Of a DNA stretch of 64,000 bases, positions 16,628 to 25,188 are shown piece by piece. Under the pieces are notes generated by a model, which worked only from the letters and a program-made list of their open reading frames with translations, ran no database searches and was not told the origin of the DNA. The DNA comes from Ornatilinea sp. Its GTDB lineage: Bacteria > Chloroflexota > Anaerolineae > Anaerolineales > Anaerolineaceae. Position 1 is the stretch's first letter, and every line of letters starts with the position of its first letter. The stretch spans positions 1-64,000 of the forward strand of contig JAHDQE010000011.1 of NCBI GenBank assembly GCA_018433975.1, read 5' to 3'. A program made the translations under genes and the position numbers.

Positions 16628-17140
16628 TCAAACCGGTACCTCCTGATGAGATTGCATTTCTTCCCGCAGACGCTGAACCATTTCATCCACTACATCGAGT
16701 GACCGAATGATCTTTTCCAACTGCGGGCGAACCGAATCTTCCTGATCCAGTTCCACCAACCCCTCCTGTGCCGCCTCCCGCACAGTAAGTAAGCTGGTGA
16801 GCCGATGCTCCAAAATCTTCTGCCAGAAATCCGTTTCGATTACATAGTAATCCACCCGGTCTCCCGGTAAAGAGACTTTTTCAATCAGATCATCGGAAAG
16901 CAGTGTCTTCAAATTGGTTGAAATGCTGCTCCGGCTGACCTGAAGGGCCTCAGCCATATCCTCCGAAGATAAAGGTCCCGTCGCCAGCATCAGCAAACCA
17001 ATCATCCGTCCGCCGATCCGAGAGACTTCGTAATCTTCGAAGTGCAATCCCATGTTCTCAATGAACTGTGTTACGGTCGAATTATCCTCAGGTAAGTGAG
17101 GGGAATCCGATCCACTATCCGAGCTCTCAGGCTCCATCAA
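16628..17140 (-). CDS. GbsR/MarR-family transcriptional regulator
   Basis: 170 residues. A winged helix-turn-helix sits at about residues 40-105 (GRMIGLLMLATGPLSSEDMAEALQVSRSSISTNLKTLLSDDLIEKVSLPGDRVDYY), followed by a helical dimerisation tail rich in Glu. This layout fits the GbsR subgroup of MarR-like repressors. The first 25 residues are acidic and low in complexity. It is transcribed towards the ABC ATPase gene, 140-150 nt downstream, and probably controls it. Its own promoter contains a perfect 10-bp inverted repeat flanking the -35 box, so self-repression is likely. The inducer is unknown. Confidence 0.85.
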   Translation of the reverse strand: MMEPESSDSGSDSPHLPEDNSTVTQFIENMGLHFEDYEVSRIGGRMIGLLMLATGPLSSEDMAEALQVSRSSISTNLKTLLSDDLIEKVSLPGDRVDYYVIETDFWQKILEHRLTSLLTVREAAQEGLVELDQEDSVRPQLEKIIRSLDVVDEMVQRLREEMQSHQEVPV

Positions 17141-17194
17141 ACAAAATCTCCTTCATTCAGACATAAACAGCCGAACGCAGTCCGACTTAACTTT

Positions 17195-17223
17195 ATTATA
17201 GGATATTCTGTTGTTTCAGTCAA
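17195..17223 (-). promoter_or_regulatory. Strong sigma-70-type promoter of the GbsR-like gene
   Basis: On the minus strand TTGACT (17223-17218) is separated by exactly 17 bp from a perfect TATAAT (17200-17195). Transcription would begin near 17188, about 48 nt before the ATG at 17140. Confidence 0.88.
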
Positions 17224-17237
17224 GACCGAAACAACAG
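17208..17237. promoter_or_regulatory. Inverted-repeat operator over the -35 box
   Basis: CTGTTGTTTC (17208-17217) and GAAACAACAG (17228-17237) form a perfect 10-bp inverted repeat with a 10-bp spacer. The spacer holds the -35 hexamer of the promoter on the minus strand, and the half-site centres are about 20 bp apart, two helical turns. This is what is expected of a dimeric winged-helix repressor site; the likely binder is the product of 16628-17140. Confidence 0.72.
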
Positions 17238-17261
17238 TTATGCCCGTTTTTTCAGAATCTA

Positions 17262-17879
17262 TTAATCTTCTCGTTTGACACTAACCATCACCCCATCCCC
17301 TATCGGCAGGATGGTGCTGGAAAGACGCGGATCGCTAAAGACCATTTGATTGTATTGGTGAACAGGCGCACTGAACTTCTCCGGAATGCCTCTGGGTTTG
17401 AAAAGGGCATCATCCGCTACCAGAATGCCGTGCTTACGGACCAATCCAATACAGGTCTCCAGCAATTTCGGGTAAAGCGCTTTATCCGAATCCTGAAGAA
17501 TCAGATCAAAAGGCCCTTCCAGAGATTGAATAACCTGCTCGGCATCACCGTGAACAACCTCCACCCAATCAGCCAGCCCGGCGGCGCGGATATTCTCCTG
17601 CGCCAACTCGTATAGATCCCGGCGGCATTCCACAGTAACCAATCTTCCGCCGGTTTCCTTTAACGCAGACGCCAACCAGATGGCGGAATAGCCCATGCTT
17701 GTCCCCAGTTCAAGAACACGTTGGGCATGAGTCAGATGAACCAGCAGGTTCAAAAAATTCCCCACTTCCAGCCCAACACTGGGGCGAACATCTTCCCATT
17801 GATCTTCCAACACATCAATGCACGCCAACTGCGGACTGGCAGGAGTAATGAATGCCGAAATATACTCTTCAACTCTCAT
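17262..17879 (-). CDS. SAM-dependent O-methyltransferase (family 3, catechol/caffeoyl-CoA type)
   Basis: 205 residues. A Rossmann methyltransferase of the O-methyltransferase family 3. Seen: the SAM-binding motif LELGTSMGYSAIWLA at about residues 56-70, VTVECRRDLYELAQENI with the acidic ribose-binding residue, WVEVVHGDAEQVI, and the post-motif FDLILQDSDKALYPKLL with the metal-site Asp. It transfers a methyl group to a hydroxyl of an unknown small acceptor, using a divalent cation. The gene is transcribed away from the GbsR promoter region; the 17141-17261 strip separates the two. The downstream neighbour is an unrelated exported protease. Confidence 0.9.
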   Translation of the reverse strand: MRVEEYISAFITPASPQLACIDVLEDQWEDVRPSVGLEVGNFLNLLVHLTHAQRVLELGTSMGYSAIWLASALKETGGRLVTVECRRDLYELAQENIRAAGLADWVEVVHGDAEQVIQSLEGPFDLILQDSDKALYPKLLETCIGLVRKHGILVADDALFKPRGIPEKFSAPVHQYNQMVFSDPRLSSTILPIGDGVMVSVKRED

Positions 17880-18010
17880 AAAAGCCTCTCAAAACACAAT
17901 CTCCCACAAAAAGACCGGCATGTGCGGAATGAATTCCTCTTTCAGGAAAATTCCATCGGAAAGATTTAGATCTGCTTTCCCCCCTGAACACCCTGCAAGT
18001 GAAGCTGGCG

Positions 18011-20428
18011 CTAATTCCCCAACGGGATAAAAACGCCGTAGGGATAGGTTTGAATGCTTACCAGGGTCCCGGGTGTCCCGCCATAATCATTCACAGCCAG
18101 GACACGGTATTCGTACTCCTGTCCCCACTCCAGATAACGATCCACAAATTCGGTGTAATTCTGCGCAGTGGCCCCAACCGGCGTCCAACTGCTCTCACCT
18201 TTGTTGCGGCGGTCGATCTGGTAAGAAGTTTCATCATCCACCACATCCTGCCAGGTCAGGCGGACCAGGGTCCCGGAAAGAGCTGTTGCCGAGAGGCCCT
18301 CCGGCGCAGGGGGCGGCGCGCAGGCATTGGTTGTGACGGTTGTTTGAACTTTTTCACTGTCCAAAAGAACCGAGTCCACCGCACCAATCCGGTAATCATA
18401 AGCCGTGCCACAGGCCAGCGAGGAATCCTCAAATGCCGTGCTGTTAGCCGGAAGGTTATCCAACACCTGCCAGTTCCCTACCCCCGACAAAGACCGTTCT
18501 AACAGATAACTATCCTCGTTGAGTGAATTATCCATCCACTCCAGAGAAAGCCGGCTCTGAGAAAGTGCGGTTCCACTCAGATCAGAAGGCGGGCAAAGCG
18601 CAGTAGTGGCTGAAACGATATTGGAATATTCAGACGGACCATCTCCATTGAAAGCATACACGCGGTATTCATAAGCAGTCTCACAGACCAGGCCGCTATC
18701 GAGAAAAGTTTCCACATTCGCCCCGGTTGTCCCCGCGGAAGACCAGGCCGTTTGCCCAGCCACCCTTCGCTTCAATTCAAAACCGTTTTCGTTATCGCTC
18801 ATATCTTCCCAATCCAGGCGGATTTGAGATTTAGAAACCGGAAGCGCAGTAAGATTCTCCGGCGAATTGATGCAGGCTCTGGTGGAAGCAGTCACTTCAG
18901 CCGAATAATCGGAATAGCCACCCGGACTATAAGCCCGCACCCGATAGCGGTACGCAGTGCCACAAACGCCATTTGTATCCGCGAAAGAAACAACGTTGGC
19001 CGATGTGCTGCCAATCTGCTGCCAGTTTGTGATCCCGGCAAGCGTGCGTTCCACATAAAACCGGGTTTCCTCCGTGCTGTTATCCGTCCAGGAAAGATCG
19101 ATCCGGGTCTTCGAAACCGGATCAGCAGATAAATTAGACGGGGCCGCAGGCGCAGGATCATCACGGAACTGGGCCACTACAGAAGACGTCAAGTTAAGCG
19201 CCCGGACATTATCGGCCGAGTCGGAAGCCAGATAATTGATCCCGGTGGGTATCCCATTGTAAGAAACCTCCGGATTGGACCAATAATTAATCCGGTATGT
19301 CCCATTTGAATAGGCCATGATGGTGTAAAACTGGCTGCTTTGATAACCCCGCGCGTAAGGATAAGCCCCTGCACTCCCACCGGTGTTCCGGTCATGGGCA
19401 GCCCCCAGATTGTGCCCGGTCTCATGCGCCATGGTATAACTACCCGCCCCCATACAAGCATAGGAAATCACGCTGAAGGCATAAATATCGAAAGAAACCG
19501 TCGGGGTTGTCATCAACCAGGCAATACCACAATAGGGACCATATTTTTGGGTAATCAGAACCACCAGATCGGCATGATACTGATCGCGCAGAGAATGGAC
19601 CTGATCCATTACCCCATCATTCTTGTTGGTGACATCCCGAAGATTCTGCTCCCAATCCACGGAATATTCATCATAATTCACTTCCGCAGTATGGACCAGC
19701 CGCATGCGGTGGTTGATGCCGCTGTTGGCATAACCGGTATTAATGATATCTATCTCTGTAGCAATTCTGGCATTCATGGCAGACGTGCCGCCCACCGTGC
19801 TCCGGGCATTGGCGGTGTAGACGACCATCAGGTCTATCTGAGAACCGTCATCATCCAGGCCATAATCCGCCGCCGCGCTCACCTGATCAGAGAGATCGGG
19901 AGGCAAAAGCGGGTCACGAGTAGGCGGGCTGAAAGCCGGGTTAACCTGTTGAATGAGATGGAGACTCCCCTCCACATATTCAACAAGGTAATTCGCTTCA
20001 GGAAACATAATGCTCCCATTCAAGACATCCCCCTGCACGGACAGATGGACTTCACTGCCCGGAACCCCCTGGATACTCCCCCGAAGCACATACCCATCCG
20101 AAAGCGCATCTTCCACATGGGTCAGTTCGGCAGTGTAATCCGCATCCGGGAAAAATTGAAGCCGGATCGAAAAAGAACCGGATTCGTCCGAAAAGCTCTG
20201 CACGGCTTCCCTGGCCTGCGCCAGCAAATCAAAACCCACCTCAACATAACGCGAGCGCAGGATACCCGGATCCAGACTCTGGGCAACAGCGGGAGGATTG
20301 GAAGGTGTGATAAAAAGGGCGGAAGAAGAATCGTCCTGAGCAAACGCCGCGAAAGGAAACGAAAGCAACCCCATCAGGATGCCAACGCAAATTGCTATGT
20401 TGATGCCTGTCCGAGCGCAACGCCTCAC
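18011..20428 (-). CDS. Secreted reprolysin-like metalloprotease with four FN3 domains
   Basis: 805 residues. Signal peptide at 1-30 (cut near AAFA-QDD). A propeptide-like region runs to about residue 190, then a metallopeptidase domain (about 195-405) with the extended zinc motif HETGHNLGAAHD: His335, Glu336, His339, His345. This is the metzincin pattern of reprolysin-type (M12B-like) enzymes; the Met-turn region is probably SQFYTIMAYS. Four fibronectin type III domains follow (starting near 410, 500, 590 and 705), each opening with APSNLSA-, SPENLTA-, PPSDLSG- or APEGLSA-like strands and a W-D turn. It is probably an extracellular protein-degrading enzyme. The start is GTG with GGAAGGA upstream. 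No sorting signal is seen at the C-terminus. Confidence 0.92.
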   Translation of the reverse strand: MRRCARTGINIAICVGILMGLLSFPFAAFAQDDSSSALFITPSNPPAVAQSLDPGILRSRYVEVGFDLLAQAREAVQSFSDESGSFSIRLQFFPDADYTAELTHVEDALSDGYVLRGSIQGVPGSEVHLSVQGDVLNGSIMFPEANYLVEYVEGSLHLIQQVNPAFSPPTRDPLLPPDLSDQVSAAADYGLDDDGSQIDLMVVYTANARSTVGGTSAMNARIATEIDIINTGYANSGINHRMRLVHTAEVNYDEYSVDWEQNLRDVTNKNDGVMDQVHSLRDQYHADLVVLITQKYGPYCGIAWLMTTPTVSFDIYAFSVISYACMGAGSYTMAHETGHNLGAAHDRNTGGSAGAYPYARGYQSSQFYTIMAYSNGTYRINYWSNPEVSYNGIPTGINYLASDSADNVRALNLTSSVVAQFRDDPAPAAPSNLSADPVSKTRIDLSWTDNSTEETRFYVERTLAGITNWQQIGSTSANVVSFADTNGVCGTAYRYRVRAYSPGGYSDYSAEVTASTRACINSPENLTALPVSKSQIRLDWEDMSDNENGFELKRRVAGQTAWSSAGTTGANVETFLDSGLVCETAYEYRVYAFNGDGPSEYSNIVSATTALCPPSDLSGTALSQSRLSLEWMDNSLNEDSYLLERSLSGVGNWQVLDNLPANSTAFEDSSLACGTAYDYRIGAVDSVLLDSEKVQTTVTTNACAPPPAPEGLSATALSGTLVRLTWQDVVDDETSYQIDRRNKGESSWTPVGATAQNYTEFVDRYLEWGQEYEYRVLAVNDYGGTPGTLVSIQTYPYGVFIPLGN

Positions 20429-20467
20429 AAGAGAAATCCTTCCATAAAGATGGTTGCGATTGAGACC

Positions 20468-20496
20468 AAAAAGGGATCAATAACCTGACCCTTTTT
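20468..20496 (-). terminator. Terminator downstream of GH13_18 gene
   Basis: Read on the minus strand, AAAAAGGG (20496-20489) pairs with CCCTTTTT (20475-20468) and the descending arm supplies the T run. It lies about 110 nt past the stop of the phosphorylase gene and just before the metalloprotease GTG. Confidence 0.6.
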
Positions 20497-20606
20497 GTCC
20501 ATTACAAATATAACATATTCAACAAAAAACTCGAGAATCTGTAAAGCATCCGCAAAGTAGCCGGGAAGAGGAGATAATTTTCGCCACGGGGTCTAAGTTT
20601 TTAATC

Positions 20607-22343
20607 CTATCCCTGTGGGGAAGGAACCCACCAACAAACCTCATAGCCCTGCAGGACCAGCCGCGCCGGACCTTCCAGAATCGTTTGCTGCCCGGTGATC
20701 AGTTCCCGCCAGCGGCCAGCCGGCAGCCCCATTTGATCCAGATCCAACGTGACGGACTGCTGTTCGGGTGAAACATTGTGGAAACATAGGGCAATTTCAG
20801 TTCCATCCGGCGAAATGCGCATGAGAGCAAAGACCGCACTGCCAACCTCCAGGACGAGCTGGATACCATAGGGATGAAATGCCGCCGAGGCCGCACGGGC
20901 ACGAACCAGTTGGGAGATGCCCTGATAAATCTGGGCCGTCCGGCTGTCCCGATCCGCTAAAGCCTGTTCTACCCGTGCCAGATCCATCTTCCGGTGATCC
21001 AGAACACGATTCTCTTCAGACAGATCTTTCCCACCGTCCGAGATTCCCAGCAAACTGCGCACACTTACCCCCGGCAGACCGGCCATTGAAAGCAAAATGG
21101 CATGCGCCGCGAGAAAACGCTTCACTTTTTGCTGCAACGGTTCCTCTCCGCCGGAAGCGGAAAGCGCATCAAAATAATTGATTTTTAGTTCGCAAGGGCT
21201 GGAACTACCATCCGGCTGGGTCCGGTTGAAAACCCGACCGCCCTGTCTCAGGGTCCGTGCGACCAGCAGATCAATCTCGGCCGGGGATAAAATTCCCTCT
21301 GCCGGGTTGAGACTTATTCCATCCTGAGAAGAGAGAAAGTTAAAGTAAAGAGTCTCGGTCGAAGGAAGCTGCAAGGTGGAAGCCCATTGATTTAACCTGG
21401 AGGTCTGCCCCACTACGAACGCATGGAGCACCAGAGGCGGCAGCGCGTAGTTATATACCATGTGCGCTTCGTTATAGCCATTGCCGAAATAAGAAACATT
21501 CTCCTCATGAGGAACATTGGTCTCCGTGAGCAGTTTCACATCCGGCGCCACCCGATCCAGGATAGCCCGCAACAGGCGCACCACCAGATGGGTCTGCGAC
21601 AGGTGAATGCAGGCCGTTCCTGCCTCTTTCCCCAGATAAGCCACCGAGTCGAGACGAAACAACCGGGCGCCATGCCCAATATATTGCAGCATCACTTCAA
21701 TCATTTCCTGAAGCACAGCGGGGTTGGCATAGTTCAGATCCACCTGATCCGCGCCAAAAGTCGTCCAGATCCATTTTGTCCCGGATGAAGACTCAAAGGA
21801 AGTCAATAAGGGACCAGCTGCGGTTGGGGGATGCACCACTTCGGAAAGATCCGTTTCCGGGTCAACAGCGATGAAATAGGCCTTGTACCGATCTTCACCC
21901 TCCAGATAAGCCCGAAACCACGGGCTTTGGATGGAGACCTGATTCAACACCAGATCATAGAGCAGTTTGAAATGACTGCCAAGCCGCTCGATATCTCCCC
22001 AGGTTCCCAGCCGGTTATCGACCTGATAAGGATCGGTAACCGCAAAACCGTCCTGTGATGAAGCCGGGTAAAAGGGCAGCACGTGCAGCCCGGTGAAAAT
22101 GTTTTCCAGATACCGCCCCGCGAAAGTACCCAAGACCTGCAAAGGGAATCCCTCCGGATGGGTAAACTGGTCTCCAGAGGTGACCAAAAAAACATCCCGC
22201 TGGTCCATCTCCGGGTCCTGCGGCAGTGGGCGGGTAAAACCGGACAGACGTTGAGCCAACCACTCCCGAATGGAACGGCTCTCCTCTTCACCATACAGCA
22301 CACTTAAAACAAATAAGGGATCAGAGCATTTTTCACAGGTCAT
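20607..22343 (-). CDS. GH13_18 glycoside phosphorylase (sucrose/glucosylglycerate phosphorylase-like)
   Basis: 578 residues. An alpha-amylase-fold enzyme of the GH13 subfamily 18 type, whose members split an alpha-glucoside with phosphate to give glucose 1-phosphate. Seen: GLHVLPFYPASSQDGFAV (a typical early strand of the barrel), GDIERLGSHFKLLYDLVLNQVS, the nucleophile Asp232 in FRLDSVAYLGKE, the acid/base Glu274 in LLTETNVPHEEN, and NGYNEAHMVYNYALPP. The sequence looks closer to glucosylglycerate or sucrose 6-phosphate phosphorylases than to classical sucrose phosphorylase, but specificity needs testing. Its ATG overlaps the stop of the upstream histidine phosphatase gene by 4 nt, so the two are coupled. 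No signal peptide, so cytoplasmic. Confidence 0.9.
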   Translation of the reverse strand: MTCEKCSDPLFVLSVLYGEEESRSIREWLAQRLSGFTRPLPQDPEMDQRDVFLVTSGDQFTHPEGFPLQVLGTFAGRYLENIFTGLHVLPFYPASSQDGFAVTDPYQVDNRLGTWGDIERLGSHFKLLYDLVLNQVSIQSPWFRAYLEGEDRYKAYFIAVDPETDLSEVVHPPTAAGPLLTSFESSSGTKWIWTTFGADQVDLNYANPAVLQEMIEVMLQYIGHGARLFRLDSVAYLGKEAGTACIHLSQTHLVVRLLRAILDRVAPDVKLLTETNVPHEENVSYFGNGYNEAHMVYNYALPPLVLHAFVVGQTSRLNQWASTLQLPSTETLYFNFLSSQDGISLNPAEGILSPAEIDLLVARTLRQGGRVFNRTQPDGSSSPCELKINYFDALSASGGEEPLQQKVKRFLAAHAILLSMAGLPGVSVRSLLGISDGGKDLSEENRVLDHRKMDLARVEQALADRDSRTAQIYQGISQLVRARAASAAFHPYGIQLVLEVGSAVFALMRISPDGTEIALCFHNVSPEQQSVTLDLDQMGLPAGRWRELITGQQTILEGPARLVLQGYEVCWWVPSPQG

Positions 22344-22951
22344 GGTTTCATTTCTACAACCGTGTTATCCGGCAGGCAGCACTTCGCTGTCCATTCTATC
22401 CTGATAAATTCGGCATTTCCGGGAAGGTATTCAAGCAAGTGATCCAGATCTCTCATCACCAGGCCAACCGCAGCCGCCATGGTAAAGCCATGCGTGGATA
22501 CCAACACCGTATCCTGCGGATACCGTTCCGCAATATCATCGAGTACTTCAATAACTCTTTCCACAACCTGCATGGCGGATTCCCCGTGAACCCCGGGAGG
22601 GGAAACCATAAAGGGATTCTTATGCCATTTCTGGTTCAGATCGGAGTAAACCTGTTTGACTTCCGTAGAAAGCATACCTTCCCAATCTCCCAGGTTAATT
22701 TCGCGCAGCCGTTCATCCCGATAAATGGGCAAGCCCAATTTTTCACTGATGGCCTGAGCCGTTTGATAGGCCCTTTTCTGCGGACTGCTGTAAATGGCCG
22801 TAAATTTCTTTTCCAACGCACCAATTTTTTGAGCCGCCTTTTTGGCCTGCTCATGACCTGTAAGGTTTAAAGGGATATCCGTAACTCCCTGATAGCGTTT
22901 AATGATATTCCAATCGGTTTCACCGTGTCGGATTAAATAAATTTCTGTCAT
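22340..22951 (-). CDS. Histidine phosphatase (phosphoglycerate-mutase superfamily)
   Basis: 203 residues. The N-terminal IYLIRHGETDWN holds the phospho-accepting His9 and Arg8; the second-half catalytic His is in VLVSTHGFTMAA. Other family marks are SSPQKRAYQTAQAI and LREINLGDWEG. The family covers phosphoglycerate mutase-like phosphatases, alpha-ribazole phosphatase and the mycobacterial glucosyl-3-phosphoglycerate phosphatase. The ATGA overlap with a GH13_18 phosphorylase gene points to a sugar-phosphate substrate, possibly in glucosylglycerate metabolism; this is inference. A GGAGG ribosome site precedes the ATG. Confidence 0.92.
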   Translation of the reverse strand: MTEIYLIRHGETDWNIIKRYQGVTDIPLNLTGHEQAKKAAQKIGALEKKFTAIYSSPQKRAYQTAQAISEKLGLPIYRDERLREINLGDWEGMLSTEVKQVYSDLNQKWHKNPFMVSPPGVHGESAMQVVERVIEVLDDIAERYPQDTVLVSTHGFTMAAAVGLVMRDLDHLLEYLPGNAEFIRIEWTAKCCLPDNTVVEMKP

Positions 22952-23164
22952 TCTGTAAAACTACCTCCAAAAGAATACTTCCCCCATTTTACCGCGTGAA
23001 CGGGGATAAATCGAGGCTTCACCTCGTACAAGGGGTTAAGCCTCCTGATACGATATGCAAGCGCAACCTATTTTAAAAAAATGAAAAGCACTACGTCATT
23101 GAGGGAAAGTTGGTGATAACGCCGTTTGAAAAAATGAACTTTCCAGAAAATTCGCAGTCGTTTT

Positions 23165-24625
23165 TCAGGGAAGCCAATTGGGACGGTATTCGCCGGAATA
23201 ACCATTTTCGATCAGCGTCAGTTCCCCGCCGCCGGCAGGTACAGAATAGATCTCATACGCCCCACTACGATCCGAAATAAACAAAATCTGCGAGCCATCC
23301 CTGGACCAGGCAGGCATGTTATCGTTAAAAGTATCCGTTCCATCCGGATTGGTCAAATTGCTGAATGGGCCGGGAGTAAACAAGTTCACCAGCGAAATAT
23401 CCCACTGCAGCCCATCACTGCTGGAAAGCACCAATTCCTCTCCAAACCAATGCGGCCAGGCCGGAGTAATTCCCTCGGGCGGCTCAATAAGCAACACCGG
23501 GGAGGGAGGAGCAGGCGGAGTTGGCACAAACAGATCCGCAACCTCCATCGAATACACTTTATCCGCACCATCCAGATCTGAAACAAAAATAATCCTATCC
23601 CCTTCAGGAGACCAATCCGGATAGCGCTCATCCGCCACATCATCTGTCAGGCGGAGCGTGCTGCTTCCATCCGCTGAAATAAGGTAAAGATCGGCCTGGC
23701 CTAAAGATGTCTCATTCCGAAACACCAGCCAATTCCCGTCAGGGGACCAACCGGCCTGGCTGTTATCGCCTTCGGGAAGCCCTTCCAGTTGGGCCTGATC
23801 ACTTCCGTCCGGACGTATCCGATAGAGCTGTGTAACGAGCGGGTCGCCGCTTTCCGCTTCAAAAACCAACCAGGCTCCATCCAGGGACCAGTCGCACACC
23901 AACGTATCCGAACCATCCTGCAGCACTACCTGCGCGTTACTGCCATCCGGATTCATTAAGAGAATATCCAGCGTACCGTCGCCGTCCGCATCCGCAGAAA
24001 AAGCCACATCATTTGGTTTGGGCGTCGGTGTGAGAGTAGGAACTTCCGTTTGCGTAGGGGTGAAACTCGTTGTAGCGGTAGGTGTCTCCGTAAAAGTTGA
24101 GGTAGGAACGGGTGTGGTGGCTGTTTTAGTGACCGTATTTGTAGGTTTAGTAGTCCTGGTCCGAGTGGGAGTACGGGTTGGAAAAACCAGCGGCGTGCGG
24201 GTGGGGAAATAGCGAATGAACCAGGTGGCCGTTGCCACAGGGGTACGGGTTGACGTGGGACGTGTGGCGCTTACCCCACTATTGGTGGCTCCAGCAACCG
24301 TAACCGTGTTGTAAGCATTATTGCTGCTCTGGAACCCCACATTTGTAGCCGTGGGGGGTGTTTTGGTAATCACCATTTGGGTCAAACGGCCGGGCGTACG
24401 GGTTGTTGTGGAAAGCCCGTCCTGAGCTGTGCCGGAAATTGTTGCAGACGCAGAGGCATTGAACACGATATCCGATTCTCCAACCTTGCGCGAATATTTT
24501 CCAACAGGGGACCCCGTGGAACACAGACAACTGCTTGCCACAAGCAAAACAAGACCCAGAAGAATTGCTGCTATTCTGTGCCGGGTTTCAATTTGCCGAT
24601 CGGATTGATGTGTGTGAGTCAACAT
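23165..24625 (-). CDS. TolB/WD40-like beta-propeller lipoprotein with Thr/Pro stalk
   Basis: 486 residues. The N-terminal hydrophobic segment ends in VASSC, a probable lipobox (Cys33). Residues about 40-205 are low-complexity and rich in Thr, Pro and Arg (for example TPTRTRTTKPTNTV and TPTQTEVPTLTPTPKPN), a stalk that probably spans the cell envelope. From about 210 to the end there are five or six propeller blades of the TolB/PD40 type, each with a W-S-x-D-G turn (WSLDGAWLVF, WSPDGNWLVF, WSPEGDRIIF, WSRDGSQILF). Such proteins act as binding platforms; the partner is unknown. The genes around it do not suggest a role. Confidence 0.85.
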   Translation of the reverse strand: MLTHTHQSDRQIETRHRIAAILLGLVLLVASSCLCSTGSPVGKYSRKVGESDIVFNASASATISGTAQDGLSTTTRTPGRLTQMVITKTPPTATNVGFQSSNNAYNTVTVAGATNSGVSATRPTSTRTPVATATWFIRYFPTRTPLVFPTRTPTRTRTTKPTNTVTKTATTPVPTSTFTETPTATTSFTPTQTEVPTLTPTPKPNDVAFSADADGDGTLDILLMNPDGSNAQVVLQDGSDTLVCDWSLDGAWLVFEAESGDPLVTQLYRIRPDGSDQAQLEGLPEGDNSQAGWSPDGNWLVFRNETSLGQADLYLISADGSSTLRLTDDVADERYPDWSPEGDRIIFVSDLDGADKVYSMEVADLFVPTPPAPPSPVLLIEPPEGITPAWPHWFGEELVLSSSDGLQWDISLVNLFTPGPFSNLTNPDGTDTFNDNMPAWSRDGSQILFISDRSGAYEIYSVPAGGGELTLIENGYSGEYRPNWLP

Positions 24626-24815
24626 CGCAAATCTTTCAAAAGAAATTCCATGTGGTTTAAATTATAATGTAATCTGCCTCCCGACTTAAACCCATTCTAT
24701 TCCATAATACAAAACCGGAATGGAAAATCCACCCAAAACCCTCATAAATCGACCTTTGATGTCCGTAATATGACATTCTGAGCGAAATTCAATGACAAAT
24801 GACCCCATGAGATTG

Positions 24816-24845
24816 TTGACAAGATTAATTGAACTGTGCTATTCT
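24816..24845 (+). promoter_or_regulatory. Promoter of the ferredoxin gene
   Basis: A perfect TTGACA (24816-24821) is followed by 18 bp and TATTCT (24840-24845). A second TATAAT at 24862-24867 is nearer to the gene but has no matching -35. Start codon at 24902. Confidence 0.62.
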
Positions 24846-24901
24846 TCTTTCGATACACTTGTATAATCTATTCAATTGTTGAAGTAAAGGGAGTAAAAAA
24901 A

Positions 24902-25075
24902 ATGGCATATACTATTGATCAAGATGAATGCATCCAATGCGGTTCTTGTGAAGCGGATTGCCCCGAAAGTGCAATTTCTGAAATTGATGGTCAGTATATC
25001 ATCGACCCCGAAAAATGCACCGAATGCGCTACCTGTGCAGATGTTTGCCCGGTAGATGCCTGCAGCCCGGCATAA
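24902..25075 (+). CDS. 2[4Fe-4S] ferredoxin
   Basis: 57 residues, clostridial-type small ferredoxin. Two cluster motifs are intact: CIQCGSCEADCP and CTECATCADVCP, giving eight cysteines for two [4Fe-4S] clusters. It carries low-potential electrons in the cytoplasm, for example for pyruvate:ferredoxin oxidoreductase or hydrogenase in anaerobes. The start at 24902 is chosen because GGGAG lies 7-8 nt upstream and the protein then has the standard ferredoxin length; an upstream in-frame extension adds a non-homologous tail. It is monocistronic: promoter at 24816 and a strong terminator at 25097. Confidence 0.96.
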   Translation: MAYTIDQDECIQCGSCEADCPESAISEIDGQYIIDPEKCTECATCADVCPVDACSPA

Positions 25076-25096
25076 GGTTTTCTGATTTACAAGATT

Positions 25097-25137
25097 TTGT
25101 CCCCGTTCCTGAGCGCTCAGAGACGGGGACAATTCTT
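25097..25137 (+). terminator. Intrinsic terminator after ferredoxin gene
   Basis: TTGTCCCCGT (25097-25106) pairs with ACGGGGACAA (25123-25132); the loop itself contains the palindrome CTGAGCGCTCAG. The tail is TTCTTTTA. Confidence 0.88.
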
Positions 25138-25173
25138 TTAACTGTCTGCCGGTATTTCCTACAAAGCGGAAAA

Positions 25174-25182
25174 TGATATAAT
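25174..25182 (+). promoter_or_regulatory. Extended -10 promoter of the DsbA-like gene, likely leaderless
   Basis: TGATATAAT, identical to the element before gatC, lies 6 nt from the ATG at 25189. There is no ribosome-binding sequence in between. The predicted transcription start coincides with the start codon. Confidence 0.6.
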
Positions 25183-25188
25183 CGCTTC

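Noticed and set aside
19340..20488. Plus-strand frame of 382 codons opposite the metalloprotease
   Set aside because: His/Arg/Ile-rich composition, no family resemblance, antisense to a domain-complete gene.
23013..23044. GAGGCTT / AAGCCTC inverted repeat upstream of the phosphatase gene
   Set aside because: Only 7 bp with an 18-nt loop and no T run; not distinguishable from chance.
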